Shown one piece after another: positions 1 through 13,546 of a stretch of 27,500 nt of DNA. The DNA is from Chrysomallon squamiferum (Eukaryota > Mollusca > Gastropoda > Neomphalida > Peltospiridae): assembly GCA_012295275.1 (NCBI GenBank), contig CM022672.1, positions 35,478,232-35,505,731 of the forward strand. The letters are read 5' to 3'. The notes beneath the pieces are model-generated. The model was not told the DNA's origin. It ran no database searches and saw nothing but the letters and a program-made list of their open reading frames with translations. The position numbers were made by a program, and so were the translations under genes. Position 1 is the stretch's first letter. Each line of letters begins with the position of its first letter.

Positions 1-19
1 GTGGAACTGAGGAGAATGT

Positions 20-215
20 AGATTTTGGTTTATGATAATCGTATTACTTATTTCATGTCAGGTGATTTTGACAAATGTAAGAAAAGTCAAAGTTTGGGTC
101 ACAACTGTAAAAGAGTTGTTTCCCCTAGCTACAAAATAGAAATAGAAGTGTGTGTGTGTGTGTGTGAAAACTACAAAAGAAAATAAAGTGTTATCTTAGT
201 GTACAATACTAGATA
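20..215. repeat. Dispersed repeat, copy 1
   Basis: The segment has a TATGATAAT region near 30, a core AGAGTTGTTTCCCCTAGCTA at 112-131, an internal (TG)n, then AAAATAAAGTGTTATCTTA near 180-199. The core, TG tract and tail recur in the same order at 1417-1553, and the first part near 1808-1890. It is probably a degenerate non-autonomous transposable element; its family is not recognised. Confidence 0.6.
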
Positions 216-1186
216 ATGAATTACGATGACAATGTGTTAGGGAAAAAGTGATTTAAGGACTGATAAACAAGGAATTATAAGGAAGGTTCATAGTATAATT
301 CAAAAGTTAACAAATAATTCAAAAACCTCTGTCATTTTGTACTTCTATTCAGTATATGTTTGTAAATAGAATTTCCAAATACATAAGTAATATTAGAATT
401 ATTTCACTCTGTTCACCTATTTTAAGCTAAAGTTTGTTCCTGATTCTGAACCTTTCATAGCCATTTCTTGAGAAGCAGAAAAAGTCTTTAAATAGTTTTT
501 TAATGTCAGGTTTTGCAGTACATTTATTTTATAACTCAGTGTAGACACATGTATTATAAAGATCACAAAATTATAAGTAATTAAATCACTAATTGATTTA
601 CTAAATCTACACCTTCCCATAGGCTGCAAAATGTTTACTACAGGTTCAGGATCCTTTATAGAAAATTGTGAAACCTATAAAATAAAAATATTTCTCAGTT
701 ACTGCAAAGTTTTCATCCATGCAAACTTCATTTTTAGCAAAACATAATTAAAAAAAATTATATTTAAAAATCTTTTAGACTCTTTGTATAATCTGTATAT
801 GAAACGTAAATGGAATTCCTGTTTAGACTTTGATCCTATTCTTACACAATCTACTAAAATTCCAAAATACAAAAACATTCCAAACTTAGAAAACCTTCTG
901 GTACAAGAATTTTGCATAAAGGATTCTCAACCTATACAAAGAAACACTAGTTTGTAAAAGAATAAGTTTTATTTTTTTGTGTATAAGTCTCAGAAACACT
1001 AGTTTTTTTTTTTTTATTTTTTTTTTGTAACTGTTATTATTTATCAATAAAAATTAAGACGCATTTGTAAAGTGTTTTATTTTATTAATGACTTTGTAAA
1101 TCTTTGCCTTTTTTTTTGTCTTTGAATATTTTCTTTTTTTAAATTTATTGTGTCTTTGTAATTAAAATTATTTGCCACCATTCAAA
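216..1186. other. AT-rich sequence without recognised features
   Basis: Long A and T runs (for example near 1000-1027) and a short direct repeat GAAACACTAGTTT at about 952 and 991. Open frames are short and show no recognisable protein. Confidence 0.6.
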
Positions 1187-1190
1187 GTAT

Positions 1191-1229
<39 letters not shown>

Positions 1230-1253
1230 TTTGTTTATTTATTTATTTATTTA
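1187..1253. repeat. (ATTT)n microsatellite
   Basis: About 16 ATTT units with one G substitution. Confidence 0.95.
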
Positions 1254-1404
1254 CAAAATGTTTAACTCTTTATTTTCACATATTCAATTCAAGTGTTGAC
1301 TTTTATTTTTTATATATTTTTTTTTATTTTCTTGCAAAACTGAATATCATGATAGATTATAAAATTTATTTTATTTATTGCTACAGTGATATCAGTCATG
1401 GACA

Positions 1405-1480
1405 TAGTTTTATATCCAACTGTAATAGAGTTGTTTCCCCTAGCTACAAAATATAGATAGAGAGATAGATATAGATGTAT

Positions 1481-1518
<38 letters not shown>

Positions 1519-1560
1519 ATGAAAACTGTAACAGAAAATAAAGTGTTATCTTATGGTATA
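1405..1560. repeat. Dispersed repeat, copy 2, with expanded TG tract
   Basis: It carries the same core (1428-1450), then ATAG and a (TG)n of about 40 bp (1476-1517), then AAAATAAAGTGTTATCTTA ending near 1553. Compared with copy 1, the microsatellite inside the element has lengthened. Confidence 0.6.
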
Positions 1561-1804
1561 TCTATGATAGCACAATAATAATAATATTAAGGTGGTATTA
1601 ATTTTTTTTAAGCAGTATATTCTTGTACTGACCTCCTAATTATAAAGAATTATAATGTGTAAGAACAGTCTTCAGTAAACAAAAAATAAAATCTTAAAAA
1701 TACAAAAACTAATATTAAATCTTGAATGAGAAAAGAAACACAGATAGCTGACATAAGGAACATATTTTATGGATCAGTGGAATTCACCTGAATATTCACT
1801 TTCT

Positions 1805-1895
1805 GTCAATTTATGATAATATTCTTGTTTCGTTTTCTCTTGTCAGTTTATATAAACTGTAATAGAGTTATTTCCCCTAGTTATGAATGTGTTTT
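1805..1895. repeat. Dispersed repeat, copy 3 (partial)
   Basis: TTTATGATAAT near 1809, then CTGTAATAGAGTTATTTCCC at 1857-1876 and CTAGTTATGAA. The downstream TG tract and AAAATAAAGTG tail are missing. Confidence 0.5.
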
Positions 1896-1959
1896 TTAGA
1901 TCTATCTTTATGTAGGTTGAAATACTTCATTCACATCTAAGAAAATATTTGTCTTACTA

Positions 1960-2045
1960 ATACTATTGTTGTTGTAGTTGTTGTTATTATGATTATTATT
2001 GTTATTATTATTATAATTAATATTATACTATTATTATTATTAATT
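1960..2045. repeat. Imperfect (ATT)n / (GTT)n microsatellite
   Basis: Interrupted TTG, ATT and AATTATT triplets. Confidence 0.85.
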
Positions 2046-3040
2046 TTCTATTTACATAATTTACAAATTGGTCATGTGTTCAGTTTTATTTGTAAAATTT
2101 ATTTTTAACATGTTTTAGTTAAAATGTTTACTTCATACTTTAGCTAAAACATATAAAATTTAATAATAAAGTAATAATAATATTTATTTATTTTTCTGTT
2201 TGAGAGAAAGAGATACTGTATATGTGAAAATAAGACAAACACACACAAAGGACAAAGTGTAATGATCACAAATATAACATCTGTAAAGACTTGAGTGTTT
2301 AACAGCAAGTTGTCTGAACTGGGCAGACAGTCAGTGATTTCACTTAGCTGTTAGAACAATCTTTAAAATGTGTCCCATTAACCAAAGACAATCATCAGTT
2401 TCTGTGAATCACACAAAACTTCTGTCTCTTGTCATTTTGTGAGAAACCAGGAAATAGCACTTTCTTAGTATAAAAGAAAAAACAACAAAACAAACAAACA
2501 AAAAACAGACATTAAAAAAGACAAAAATCATATTAAAAAAAGCAATTTATTTTATTTGATTCAACAGACCATAAATATTAATAACAAACTAATATTACAA
2601 TGCACAGTAAACTGTAATATTATTACCATATTAATATTACAGTACAGTATTAACAATAATAATATTAATAACAAGTAGTAATAGTACTGCAATTCAGGAA
2701 ACAAAATAGCTGTCATATTATTATTATTATAGTATTACTATTACTGTTATTATTATTTTTATGATTATTATTATTAAACCACAGTAATATTATAATAACA
2801 ATAAAAAAAACCATTAAGAAATATTTCTTTTCATAAAATATTACAGTATACTGTACAAATATATTTACAAAAAATTTGTTTTTCTTTAAACTGAATCAGT
2901 TTTCACTCAAAATAATCTTTACAACATTTATTTTGTTTCTTTAATTCCAAAAAGGAAACGTCAGATACTGGTTTTTGTTGTTAATGAAGATTAATATTTT
3001 TAAACTGTTTGAAAAATATCTTATTTAAAATCTTTATATA
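2046..3040. other. AT-rich intergenic sequence with ATT/AAT patches
   Basis: Repeated short motifs such as TAATATTA, ACAGTA and ATTATT between 2560 and 2800. No coding signal was seen on either strand. Confidence 0.6.
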
Positions 3041-3130
3041 CACACACTCACATACACACATATATGTATATGTATATTTATGTATGTATGTGTTTGTATA
3101 TATATATATATATATAATGAAGGACACAAA

Positions 3131-3182
<52 letters not shown>
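3041..3182. repeat. Compound CA / TA / TG microsatellite
   Basis: CACACTCACATACACA, then TATG, a (TA)n at about 3096-3116, then (CA)n at 3134-3181. Open frames across it are simple-repeat translations. Confidence 0.95.
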
Positions 3183-4640
3183 TATATATAAATTCTCCAC
3201 CAACTCTGGTTATTTTTTTGAAAAATGAATGAGAAATATAAATAGTCTTAAAAATCAAAATAAGATTTTAAAAAGATTTTTACCTTTATATAAAACCAGC
3301 CCAGCCATATATCAATGTTATCCATACATAGATACCCCAAAACTCACATTAATAACAAACATGTTAACAATATTTCACAATTAGATACAGGTATAAAAAT
3401 ATACACAACAGTGATAAGAATGTTACAAAATTAATAAATAATTCAATAATAGATACACGTGCTATTGCAAAATTTTATATACCTTGTGGGTTTTAATCAA
3501 TTTAATTACAACAAAGTCAGTTAGAATATAATATCACAAAACTGATTTAAAAAAAATATATCAGGATTTATAGTAATATCACAAAATTGATAACAAATGA
3601 TAATGTGTTGAATCTACAAAAGTTGTATTTTAAAAAAACATTTGTTTTAGATATTTGTAACATTTTTTGAAAACGCTGTAAAAATGTTTTGACAAAGTAG
3701 AAGATATTCTTTAGACAAAAATTTTAATTAAGAAATTAGATTAAATTTATATCTAAGAAACAATTTTTAAAATGTGTCTAAACATAATCAACCATGTTAC
3801 TGAACATTTTGATTTTAATGTTTGAAACAAACTTTTTTTTTTTTTTTTTTTTTTTTTGTTGTTGTTTTGTTTTGCTCTTTAAACTGTAAATAACTTCACA
3901 ATATTAATTAACTTAGCTAAGTAGATCTGGCATGATGATGGAAGGAATGATAGATGATGTTAAAAATAATGATTATATTAAAATAATAATGATATTTAAT
4001 TTACAAATGTGTGTTAAAAGTCATCCAGTTATATATCAATTAAGACATACTCACCACACCCACAAACACACCCAGAAATCCACACCCACCAGCAGACACA
4101 AACACACACAACAAAAATCATTCCAATATTTATCAATATTTATGGAATGAATAAAAATGTAAACAAACAATATACATAAATATGGCCGTATTGCAAATAC
4201 ATCACAGCAGTTAAAACTCTGGTCATATTGCCATAATATTATCATATTATCATGTTATCTTATTAGTCATTGTATTATCATATATCATATTAGTTATAGT
4301 ATTAGTCATATTATCCAATATCATATAAGTATTATATAAGTATTATATATTATCATAGTATATATAATTTCAAATCTGCTAACATGAATGGTCAGTGTGT
4401 CTAGTGATCTGTGTGTCTGGTGATCTGTATGTGAGGATACTGAGACAGGTCTGTGCTATTATTAGATCAATATGGCAGCTGCCTTGGCTTGCAGACTGGG
4501 TTCATTCTGACCTTTAAGGGTCACAGTTTAATAAAAATTATTTGTTTAAAAACAAAACAAACTAAACAAACACCGGTAACAGATAACTGGGATAGTGAAG
4601 CAGTTATGAAATAACAATGAACTGTTTTATAATCAGTTTA
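3183..4640. other. AT-rich intergenic sequence
   Basis: It includes a run of 25 T (3833-3857), a CCACACCCACAAACACACCC patch (4052-4110) and degenerate ATTATCATATTA repeats (4245-4370). No gene was recognised. 4440-4520 is slightly richer in GC but has no coding features. Confidence 0.55.
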
Positions 4641-5160
4641 CTAATTTCAGCATTATCTATCTGTTGATCTATCCATCTATCTGGTTAATCCAATTATCAG
4701 AAATATTCAAATTTTTTAGACAATTAAAACAACAAACAAAAGGAGTTTAATTTTTTTCACTTGTCAAATACACATTTTCTGGTTATGATACAAAGTGACT
4801 TAAACAAAATTGTTAAATGTAATTTTTTGATTAGAACTCAGATAGTTAAAACTTCACTGTTGAGATGGGAATCACTGTCTAACTGTGATACAAGTATTTA
4901 TATCAGCTGATGAAAATGTGACTGACATACTGAAGTTTTTAAATAAGGTTACTATAGTTACAGTGGAAGTCTTTATAGAGATAAGGGGAAAAAAAAGTTG
5001 GTAGTTAAAGGGTTAAAACATTAAAAGAGTCAAACGTAATAAAAATGAGCACTGGATAATTAATAAATAGATATTTGAATGCACTGGTCACAAATCAGAT
5101 ATATATATATATATATCACAAACATGTTTTTTGTTTAAATGTTTAAATCACAAACACTCA
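4641..5160. other. AT-rich sequence upstream of the putative 3' UTR end
   Basis: ATCTATC-type short repeats near 4656-4682 and a (TA)n at 5099-5116. It could be 3' UTR or intergenic; nothing in the sequence decides. Confidence 0.4.
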
Positions 5161-5280
5161 TCATAAATACAGCAGTGTATCATTTTAAATCCAGGTTAAA
5201 ATTTGTCTTTTTTAATTTTAGATTTTAATTCTTTTTTGTTCTTTCATTTCTTTTCTTTTCTTTCTTTCTTTGTCTTTTTT
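5161..5280 (-). other. Probable start of the 3' UTR
   Basis: Immediately after the stop the sense strand is purine-rich (AAAG/GAAA runs). Two ATTAAA-type polyadenylation hexamers occur at 5229-5224 and 5216-5211. In such AT-rich sequence they may be chance, and I cannot locate the transcript end. Confidence 0.35.
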
Positions 5281-5390
5281 TTAATCTGTTTTTTTGTCAG
5301 CAACATTTTTTTTGCCCAGAACTTTCATGAGTTCTTTGTTCATGAAGTACGGTTTGTCTGGAGATCCGTCATTCTTTTCCAAATCTTCAC
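5281..5390 (-). CDS. SLC44A2-like: SLC44-like exon 18, C-terminal tail and stop
   Basis: 110 nt to the TAA at 5283-5281. It reads [20 protein letters not shown] and ends in a lysine-rich tail [10 protein letters not shown]. The human counterpart is LEDLERNDGSAERPYFMSS, a cytosolic C-terminus. The acceptor is TTTTGACAG. The tail contains two A-runs (7 and 8 A in the sense strand), so sequencing errors could alter the last ten residues. Confidence 0.94.
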
Positions 5391-7490
5391 CTGTCAAAAC
5401 AGACCACGACAAATACAAACAGTGACCTGACACCAGTAAATGAGTCATATTACACATTTTTAATTTGATTAATTATATATAAAACACATACTTTAGAAAG
5501 ATTTGGAATTGTAAAAAGGAAATTTTATTTTAATTTACAAAGTTACATAGTAAAGCCTAAATATAGAATAATAATAATAATAATAATAATAGTAATAGTT
5601 CCAGTAGTAATAGTAGTAGTAGTAATAGTAGTAGTAGTAGTAGTAGTAGTAGTTATAGTAGTTGTAGTAGTAGAAGCAGTAGTAGTAACTATATTGACAA
5701 ATGTCATAAGAAGAAACTGAACTTACAAAAGCAGAGGAATATTGTGTCAACTGCCATCTCATAGACACTGAAGAAACATGTGGCAATCACATACACTCCA
5801 ATTATCACAATCTACAATTTATAATCACAAAACTTTAAGTATCACAATCTGCAATACATTATCACATACATTCCATTATAGTACAATCAACATTGTATAT
5901 TAATAATTAAAACTACAATCTGAAAAAACAACAACTACATAATAACATATATGTATTATTTTAAACAGTTTCTTTATTATTTGCTAGTTTTACATATTTT
6001 ATTTTTCATTCTGACAAACAAGAAGAATTAACGATTACTGAGAAAGTGATGAGAGAATAAAACATCAGATGAGAGAGAGATTTAAGAAGAGATAGCTAAG
6101 AATGGGAGAGAGAATAAAACTATTAAAGTATGTATTTGAAAAGATCTAATGCTTAGGTGACAAACAAGCACTGACTTACCACTATTGGTACGAGATAGAA
6201 GTTCAGAGTTGGTTTGTACGACTGAAGATAAGGAATGCGACCATCAAAGAAGAAAAAGGCTAAAGTGCCTGAAATTATAAAAATTAGTTATTATAATCTA
6301 ATATTGAAGCTCAAACTAAAAATATTTATTTATATTCATAATAATCATACCAGAAATCACTACATTAACTTTGATTATTTGTTTACACTTCATATCTAGC
6401 ATCAGCTATAAAAGGTTAGTGCCTATTAAGAATAAAAACAATAATAATCAAGATAGATTGAAAAAATAGTGCATGTATAAATATCTTAACAATTTAGACT
6501 GTTACCATTTAAAAAATACAAATATGATGAAAGAAGGCAGCAAACGATGATTTTGGTGCAAATCCAGTGAGCAAATGTTATCATGTGTGGATCTGTTTTT
6601 GTGTTTTTAATCAGCAAGTGCAGTGTTAGCTACACTGAAGTTTCAAACTCAGTTCTAATAGCTTTCTGGTTACAGTTTTCACAAGGTTATGAGAATATTT
6701 TTAATTAACAGGTTAAAAATGTTTACAGATCATACAGATAATGAAAGAAAACAGGTAGCCATTTTGAAATATTTTACATCCAACTTCATAAAGAAAAGAC
6801 ATGACAAGAGTGGACAATATCCTCAAACTTGTGACAAGATTTGAACCTGTGACACTTATGTCATTATGGCATCATAACACAGTCATTAGTGACATCATAT
6901 CAGAGTCATTAGTGAGATCATATCACAGTCATTAGTGATAAGTATGTGACAGCTGTTTGTGAGCGTCAAGTCAAAGTCAGCAGCAGACAAATGTTACCAC
7001 ATTTAGTCACTTCACATTTTGTCACTTCACATTTTGTCACTTCACATTTAGTCACTTCACATTTAGTCAGTAAACATCTCTACCTTCATTTAATTACAGG
7101 CTCAAAACACATAGAGATAATAACAAAGTTTTTATAAGTGTAAAGATTTTGTAAAACTTACCCAGCAGACCAACAACAACAAGTTTTCCAATAAAAAGAA
7201 GAAAATCTGTGATCTTGTCAATGACTATCACTCTGAAATAAAAACAAAATAAATATAAAAATACTATGTGACAGATTGATATATAGACAGACAAATATAT
7301 AGACATATAGATAGATAGATAGGCAGATAGGTAGGTACATAAAGATATAGATATAAAATTCTGAATTTCTCAGATGATTTTTTACTCTCATAATTTTCTC
7401 TCTAAAGTGATTATTATTGTTGTTGCATTTGTGTTGTTATCATTATAATCACTGTCGTATTCATCATCATCATTATTATCATTATTATTA

Positions 7491-7523
<33 letters not shown>

Positions 7524-9583
7524 TTTACTGCTGCTGTTATTATTATTATGTATCAGAGAAACCAAATTAAGCACTTTTTTGTGCTAATTTTCATTTCTGA
7601 TTAATGACAGTAATGTGAGATACAAACAGAATTATTTAGAAGTATAAAATGGTGTAGAAACTCAAAATGTGAGACAGAAACATGGAGAATGAGATAAACA
7701 GGGTGAGAGGTATAAACAGAAAGACTGAGATATAAACACAAAAAATGAGACATAATCACAAAGTGTGAGATAGAAAAATAATGGGAAATAAACAAAGTGA
7801 GATATAAACAGAGAAAGTGAGAAAAAATCCAAAATGAGATAGAAATATAGAAAGTGAGAGTAGATCACAGAAAGTGAGATATAAACACAGAGAGTGATAT
7901 ATAAACAGAAAGTGAGACAACACAGAAAGTGAGATGAGATCACAGAGAGTGAGAGATAAACACAGAGATTGATATATAAACACAGAGTGAGATGAGATCA
8001 CAGAAAGTGACATGAGATCACAGAAAGTGAGATGAGATCACAGAAAGTGAGATATAAACACAGAAAGTGAGATGAGATCACAGAAAGTGAGATATAAACA
8101 CAGAAAGTGAGATGAGATCACAACCTGACAATGTTTCTCATTATGAGGAAAAACGCATCTTTGGCTGCCATACAGAAATTTCTTCCATAAACTGCAGTCT
8201 GAAAACAAAAACACTTCTTTTGTTAATTTAAAACCAAAAAATACTACATCTATAGGTAGCTACATCTATTAGTGATATAAAAAAAACACAAAAAAATACT
8301 ACATCTATAGGTTTACATCTATTAGTGATATAAAAAAAAAAAAAAAATACTACATCTATAGGTTTACATCTATTAGTGATATATCATATAGGTTTACATC
8401 TATTATATAAAAAAAAAATAAAAAATACTACATCTATAGGTTTACATCTATTAGTGATTTACATCTATTTTACATCTATTAGTGATATAAAAAAAATAAA
8501 AAAATACTACATCTATAGGTTTACATCTATTAGTGATATAAAAAAAAAAAAAAAAATGAAAAAAAAAGAAGAGAAATGATTAGTAATAATGAGAGCATTT
8601 TCCTACTCTCACATTTGTTTGTGTGTGTCTGGGTGTCTGTTTATGGGTGTGTGTGTTTGTGTTTCTGTATGTGTGTTTTTCAAAGGGTGCATCTTTGAAT
8701 ATTTTATTTGTGTTTTGTATGTTTACATTAATATATCAGTGGCTTTGAATAAAATGGAAAATGAAAAAACAACTTTTTTATTTTTTATTTTTTGTCGTAC
8801 CATGATGTAGGCATTTTTGTTGATGAATTTTATAAATTTCTCTAAACACCAGAAGAAGCATTTCAGACACCTTCAAAAGAAAAAACAACAAAAATAAATC
8901 TTTTAAATGTGAAAAATCCTTTTTTTATGAAAGTTTCTATTATCTTCATTCCAGGATACTCTGTCATACATACAAAAACTTGATACAATAATAAAAAAGT
9001 GAGATGTAATCAATTATAATAATCATATATATTTAACATAAATTAGTAGATAGTTTTTAATGAGTTACGAAGGACTTTAAAGACTGTAACAGATTTGTAA
9101 TAAGTAAAATAAAATTGTATTCGTACTTCAGTAAGAATTTTCCCACTGGGTTCTCACTTCCACTGAGTTTGTGGTCGAGATATTCCAGAATAACGCGAAT
9201 GAGCTGAACAATGGCCACAATCAGAGATCCGAATGCAAGAGTTCCCAAGTGATATCTGAAATAAAATTAATTTTTTTTTTAATTAATTTACAAATATGGA
9301 TGAATGACGTGTTTTGATATTTGTATGAAAATATGATGATATCTGAGGACAAAATTTACTTTTTTTTATAATTTTCAAACATGGGTGAGTGACATATTTT
9401 AATATGAAAATAATGCTGAGAATAAGATAGAACTAGAGAGAAAGAAAAAAATAAAATCTCAAGTATTTACTTTCACCTGTATATCATAACAAAACAACAC
9501 ATTTGTTTTAAAATAACTTTTTTTAAAATTGTAATAATTAAATTAAAAAATTAAATATATAGTTAAATAATAAAGTCTTTACT

Positions 9584-9629
<46 letters not shown>

Positions 9630-11181
9630 CAAAACCACATTTTAAATGTTTACATTTTAATTATGTCCATCACATAATAATTAAATATAAAAATAATAAT
9701 AAATAAATTCAAAAATTAAATAAATAAATAAATTCCTTACTAAAATATATTTATTTACCTCCAGTTTATAATTGTAATCACCTCTACCACGTAATAATAA
9801 TCATTTCACTACAGATCAGAAACCTACCTGAAGCATCTCCAAACAGAGGAGAGCAGAGGGAATGCTGGGATATCGTTTGACTTGTCGAACGCCCAGTAGT
9901 ACGAGGCAAACGCCCCAGCTAGCGCCATCTGTCCAAACGCGATGACAAAGTTGACCAACCAGAACATCATAAACACATTGTACAGCTGTAGATAGATTGT
10001 GTAACTGTAACAGAAAGTTTACATTTACAAACACATTGTACAGCTGTAGATAGATTGTGTAACTGTAACAGAAAGTTTACATTTACAAACACATTGTACA
10101 GCTGTAGATAGATTGTGTAACTGTAACAGAAAGTTTACAGTTACAAACACATTGTACAGCTGTAGATAGATTGTGTAACTGTAACAGAAAGTTTACATTT
10201 ACAAACACATTGTACAGCTGTAGATAGATTGTGTAACTGTAACAGAAAGTTTACATTTACAAACACATTGTACAGCTGTAGATAGATTGTGTAACTGTAA
10301 CAGAAAGTTTACATTTACAAACACATTGTACAGCTGTAGATATATTGTGTAACTGTAACAGAAAGTTTACATTTACAAACACATTGTACAGCTGTAGATA
10401 GATTGAAATTTTACATTTACAAATATATTTTATATTATTGATTGTGTGTTCAATTAAAAAATGATATTATTATTTTATATACAAAATACAAAAATATATA
10501 TATCATCTGGTTCAAGGTACATAATACTTACAACATATAACTGTCACCAATAAATTTAAAATATCTGTGTTTATGTTTGCATAATGTAAGTTTCTAATGT
10601 AATATAAAATATACTGAATACACAGTGAATGTCACTCAGTGTTGTCAGTTATTACTAAAAATAGAAAATTTGATGAGAAAGTCAAAACTTACTCTCCTTC
10701 TCCATACTTGAGATAGCCACAGATACTTCCTGCTGTGTCATTTGTCTGAAACACAGAAACATTAGTTATATACAATTATCATTCATCACAAAACACTCAC
10801 ACATATACCAATACACATGTACTGTATATATGTATAAAAAAACCACATATATATGTATATAAAACCTATACATTCAAGAGCACATACATGCATAACATAC
10901 ATACATTAATATATGCATATACACACAGGCAAAAACATATATCTAAAAAAATACATGCATGAAAACATATGCATTACACACAAACAGAAAACACACACAA
11001 AGACAAAGGCACATACACACACATCTATACACTAAGTATATAGAAAAACAATCAAAACAGATATTTTTGATCTGGTAAATAACAATGACACACACTAAGC
11101 ATATAAAAAAACAGATATATTTGATTTGGTAAATGGTGAAAAGACAGTACATATAAAAGCATGCACACACACACACATACA

Positions 11182-11219
<38 letters not shown>

Positions 11220-12392
11220 GACACACACTAAGTATATATAAAAACAGATATATTTGATTTGGTAAATGGTGAAAAGACATAACAATGAACTAACATCAAC
11301 ATCATACAAAACAGATATATTTGACTTGGTAAATGGTGAAAAGACGACTAACATCAGTTGAACAAGGAACCTGCTGGAACAGTTCCTTTGTCTGTTCTTT
11401 GATTGCATCCTCGTCCACTGTCCCATTGGGGAAGGTTATGTTGTTTGCTGCCAGGTTCTGATTTCTTCCAATGGAAGCCAAAAATCTTTGTGTTGTAAAG
11501 GAATCAAATATTTCTTCACATCAGAGAATGAACATTTTTACCTACATTCTTGTTTTTCTGTGATTTCTGTTTTATCTACATGTGTGAATTTATGTATCTG
11601 TGTTTGTGTGTCTGAGTGTTTGTGTGTCTATATGTTTTTATGTTTGTATGTCTCTGTGTGTTTTTTGTGTGTTTGTGTCTGTGTGTGTGCGTGTGTGTTT
11701 GTGTGTTTGTGTCTGTGTGTGTGTTTGTGTGTGTGTGTTTGTGTGTCTATATGTTTTTATGTTTGTATGTCTCTGTGTGTTTTTTGTGTGTTTGTGTCTG
11801 TGTGTGTGCGTGTGTGTTTGTGTGTTTGTGTCTGTGTGTGTGTTTGTGTGTATGTGTCTGTGTGTGTGTCTGTGTGTGTGTGTGTGTCTGTTTGTGTGTG
11901 TGTGTCTCTCTCTATTCTTTGTGCTTGTTTACAAAGATACAGTAAAACTGCAGCCCAGAATCCAATGACAACAAGCTGCAGTAAGAATGGAAACAAGGGA
12001 AACACTAACGTGAACATCATCGACCCAACAGCTCTGAAAAAACAAACAAAAACAAAACAGATAACAAACAAACAATCTTGAATTTTCAGTTTTATCTATC
12101 TTGTGTGCATGGTGTATATATAAACACACATACATACAATATATATGTGTAACACACACAAACACACACAAATGTATAGCACACAAATAGAACCAGTTAT
12201 TTATATAAGATTTTATATCTGCACATAATATTAAAATGTGTCTTATTTTAAACTGTCAGTATTTAATGATATTTTCTTTTTTTAGCACAATCAATAATAT
12301 ATTGATGAGATGGGATTTTATTCACGTTTATGCTTTACAGTTATATTCTTGTTTAGATATTTAAAAACTTCAATTCACATAACATATTCAAA

Positions 12393-12430
<38 letters not shown>

Positions 12431-13510
12431 GAAACACACACAGACACAAACACATGGACAAACATTCACACAATATTTAGACAGTTATTGTCAAACTACA
12501 TATTTTAATTAAAAAACGTTAATTATTTGTGTCTGTGTGTATATTTATATAAATGTGTGTGTTGTGTATATTTATATAAATGTGTGTTGTGTGTATATTT
12601 ATATAAATGTGTGTGTTGTGTGTTGTGTTGTGTGTTGTGTTGTGTGTGTTGTGTTGTGTTGTGTTGTGTGTTGTGTGTTGTGTTGTGTTGTGTTGTGTGT
12701 TGTGTTGTGTTGTGTTGTGTGTTGTGTGTTGTGTTGTGTTGTGTGTTGTGTGTTGTGTGTGTTGTGTGTTGTGTTGTGTTGTGTGTTGTGTGTGTGTGTG
12801 TGTGTGTGTTGTGTGTTTGTGTGTTGTGTTGTGTTGTGTTGTGTGTGTTGTGTGTTGTGTGTGTGTGTTGTGTGTTGTGTTGTGTGTGTGTGTTGTGTGT
12901 GTTGTGTGTTGTGTTGTGTGTGTGTGTGTTGTGTGTTGTGTGTTGTGTGTGTTGTGTGTGTGTTGTGTGTGTGTGTTGTGTGTTGTGTGTGTGTGTGTTG
13001 TGTGTTGTGTGTTGTGTGTTGTGTGTTACATTTAAATACGTTGTCTACCTGCTGCCCTCTTTGATCAGCTCGATGGCAATTTTAATTCTCTGACACAGAA
13101 ACAGAATGAGGAGGAAAACAATAACAAACACAACTCCAGCCACAATCCCTGAAATAACAATAACAATATTAATAGTAGTTATATATACATTGTTTTCACT
13201 GGGTTTTCTACAAAACATTGATTTTCTGTTATTATGTAGATGTACACACAGACACAGCATTATTAAACATCCACTCTACACATTTTTAACTGCTAATCTC
13301 TGATTAAGTGAGTGACTACTTCAAGGACTTTTACAGCTGAGAAATTGATTATGCTTCAGTTTACAACGTAATTACACTAACAGTCTGTTGTATGTATGGA
13401 GCTGACGTTAAAATTTCTAAGATCAACTTAAGACATACACACATACATACATACATACATACATACATACATACAAATTCACACATACATAAAGATAAAT
13501 ACTATATATG

Positions 13511-13546
<36 letters not shown>

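Noticed and set aside
7601-8013. Hydrophobic minus-strand frames rich in S-H-F and L-S-L
   Set aside because: Translations of the GAGATATAAACACAGAAAGT minisatellite in intron 14, in several frames.
11488-13093. Long cysteine/valine-rich plus-strand frames
   Set aside because: Direct translations of TG and TGTTG repeats, on the antisense strand of introns 7 and 8.
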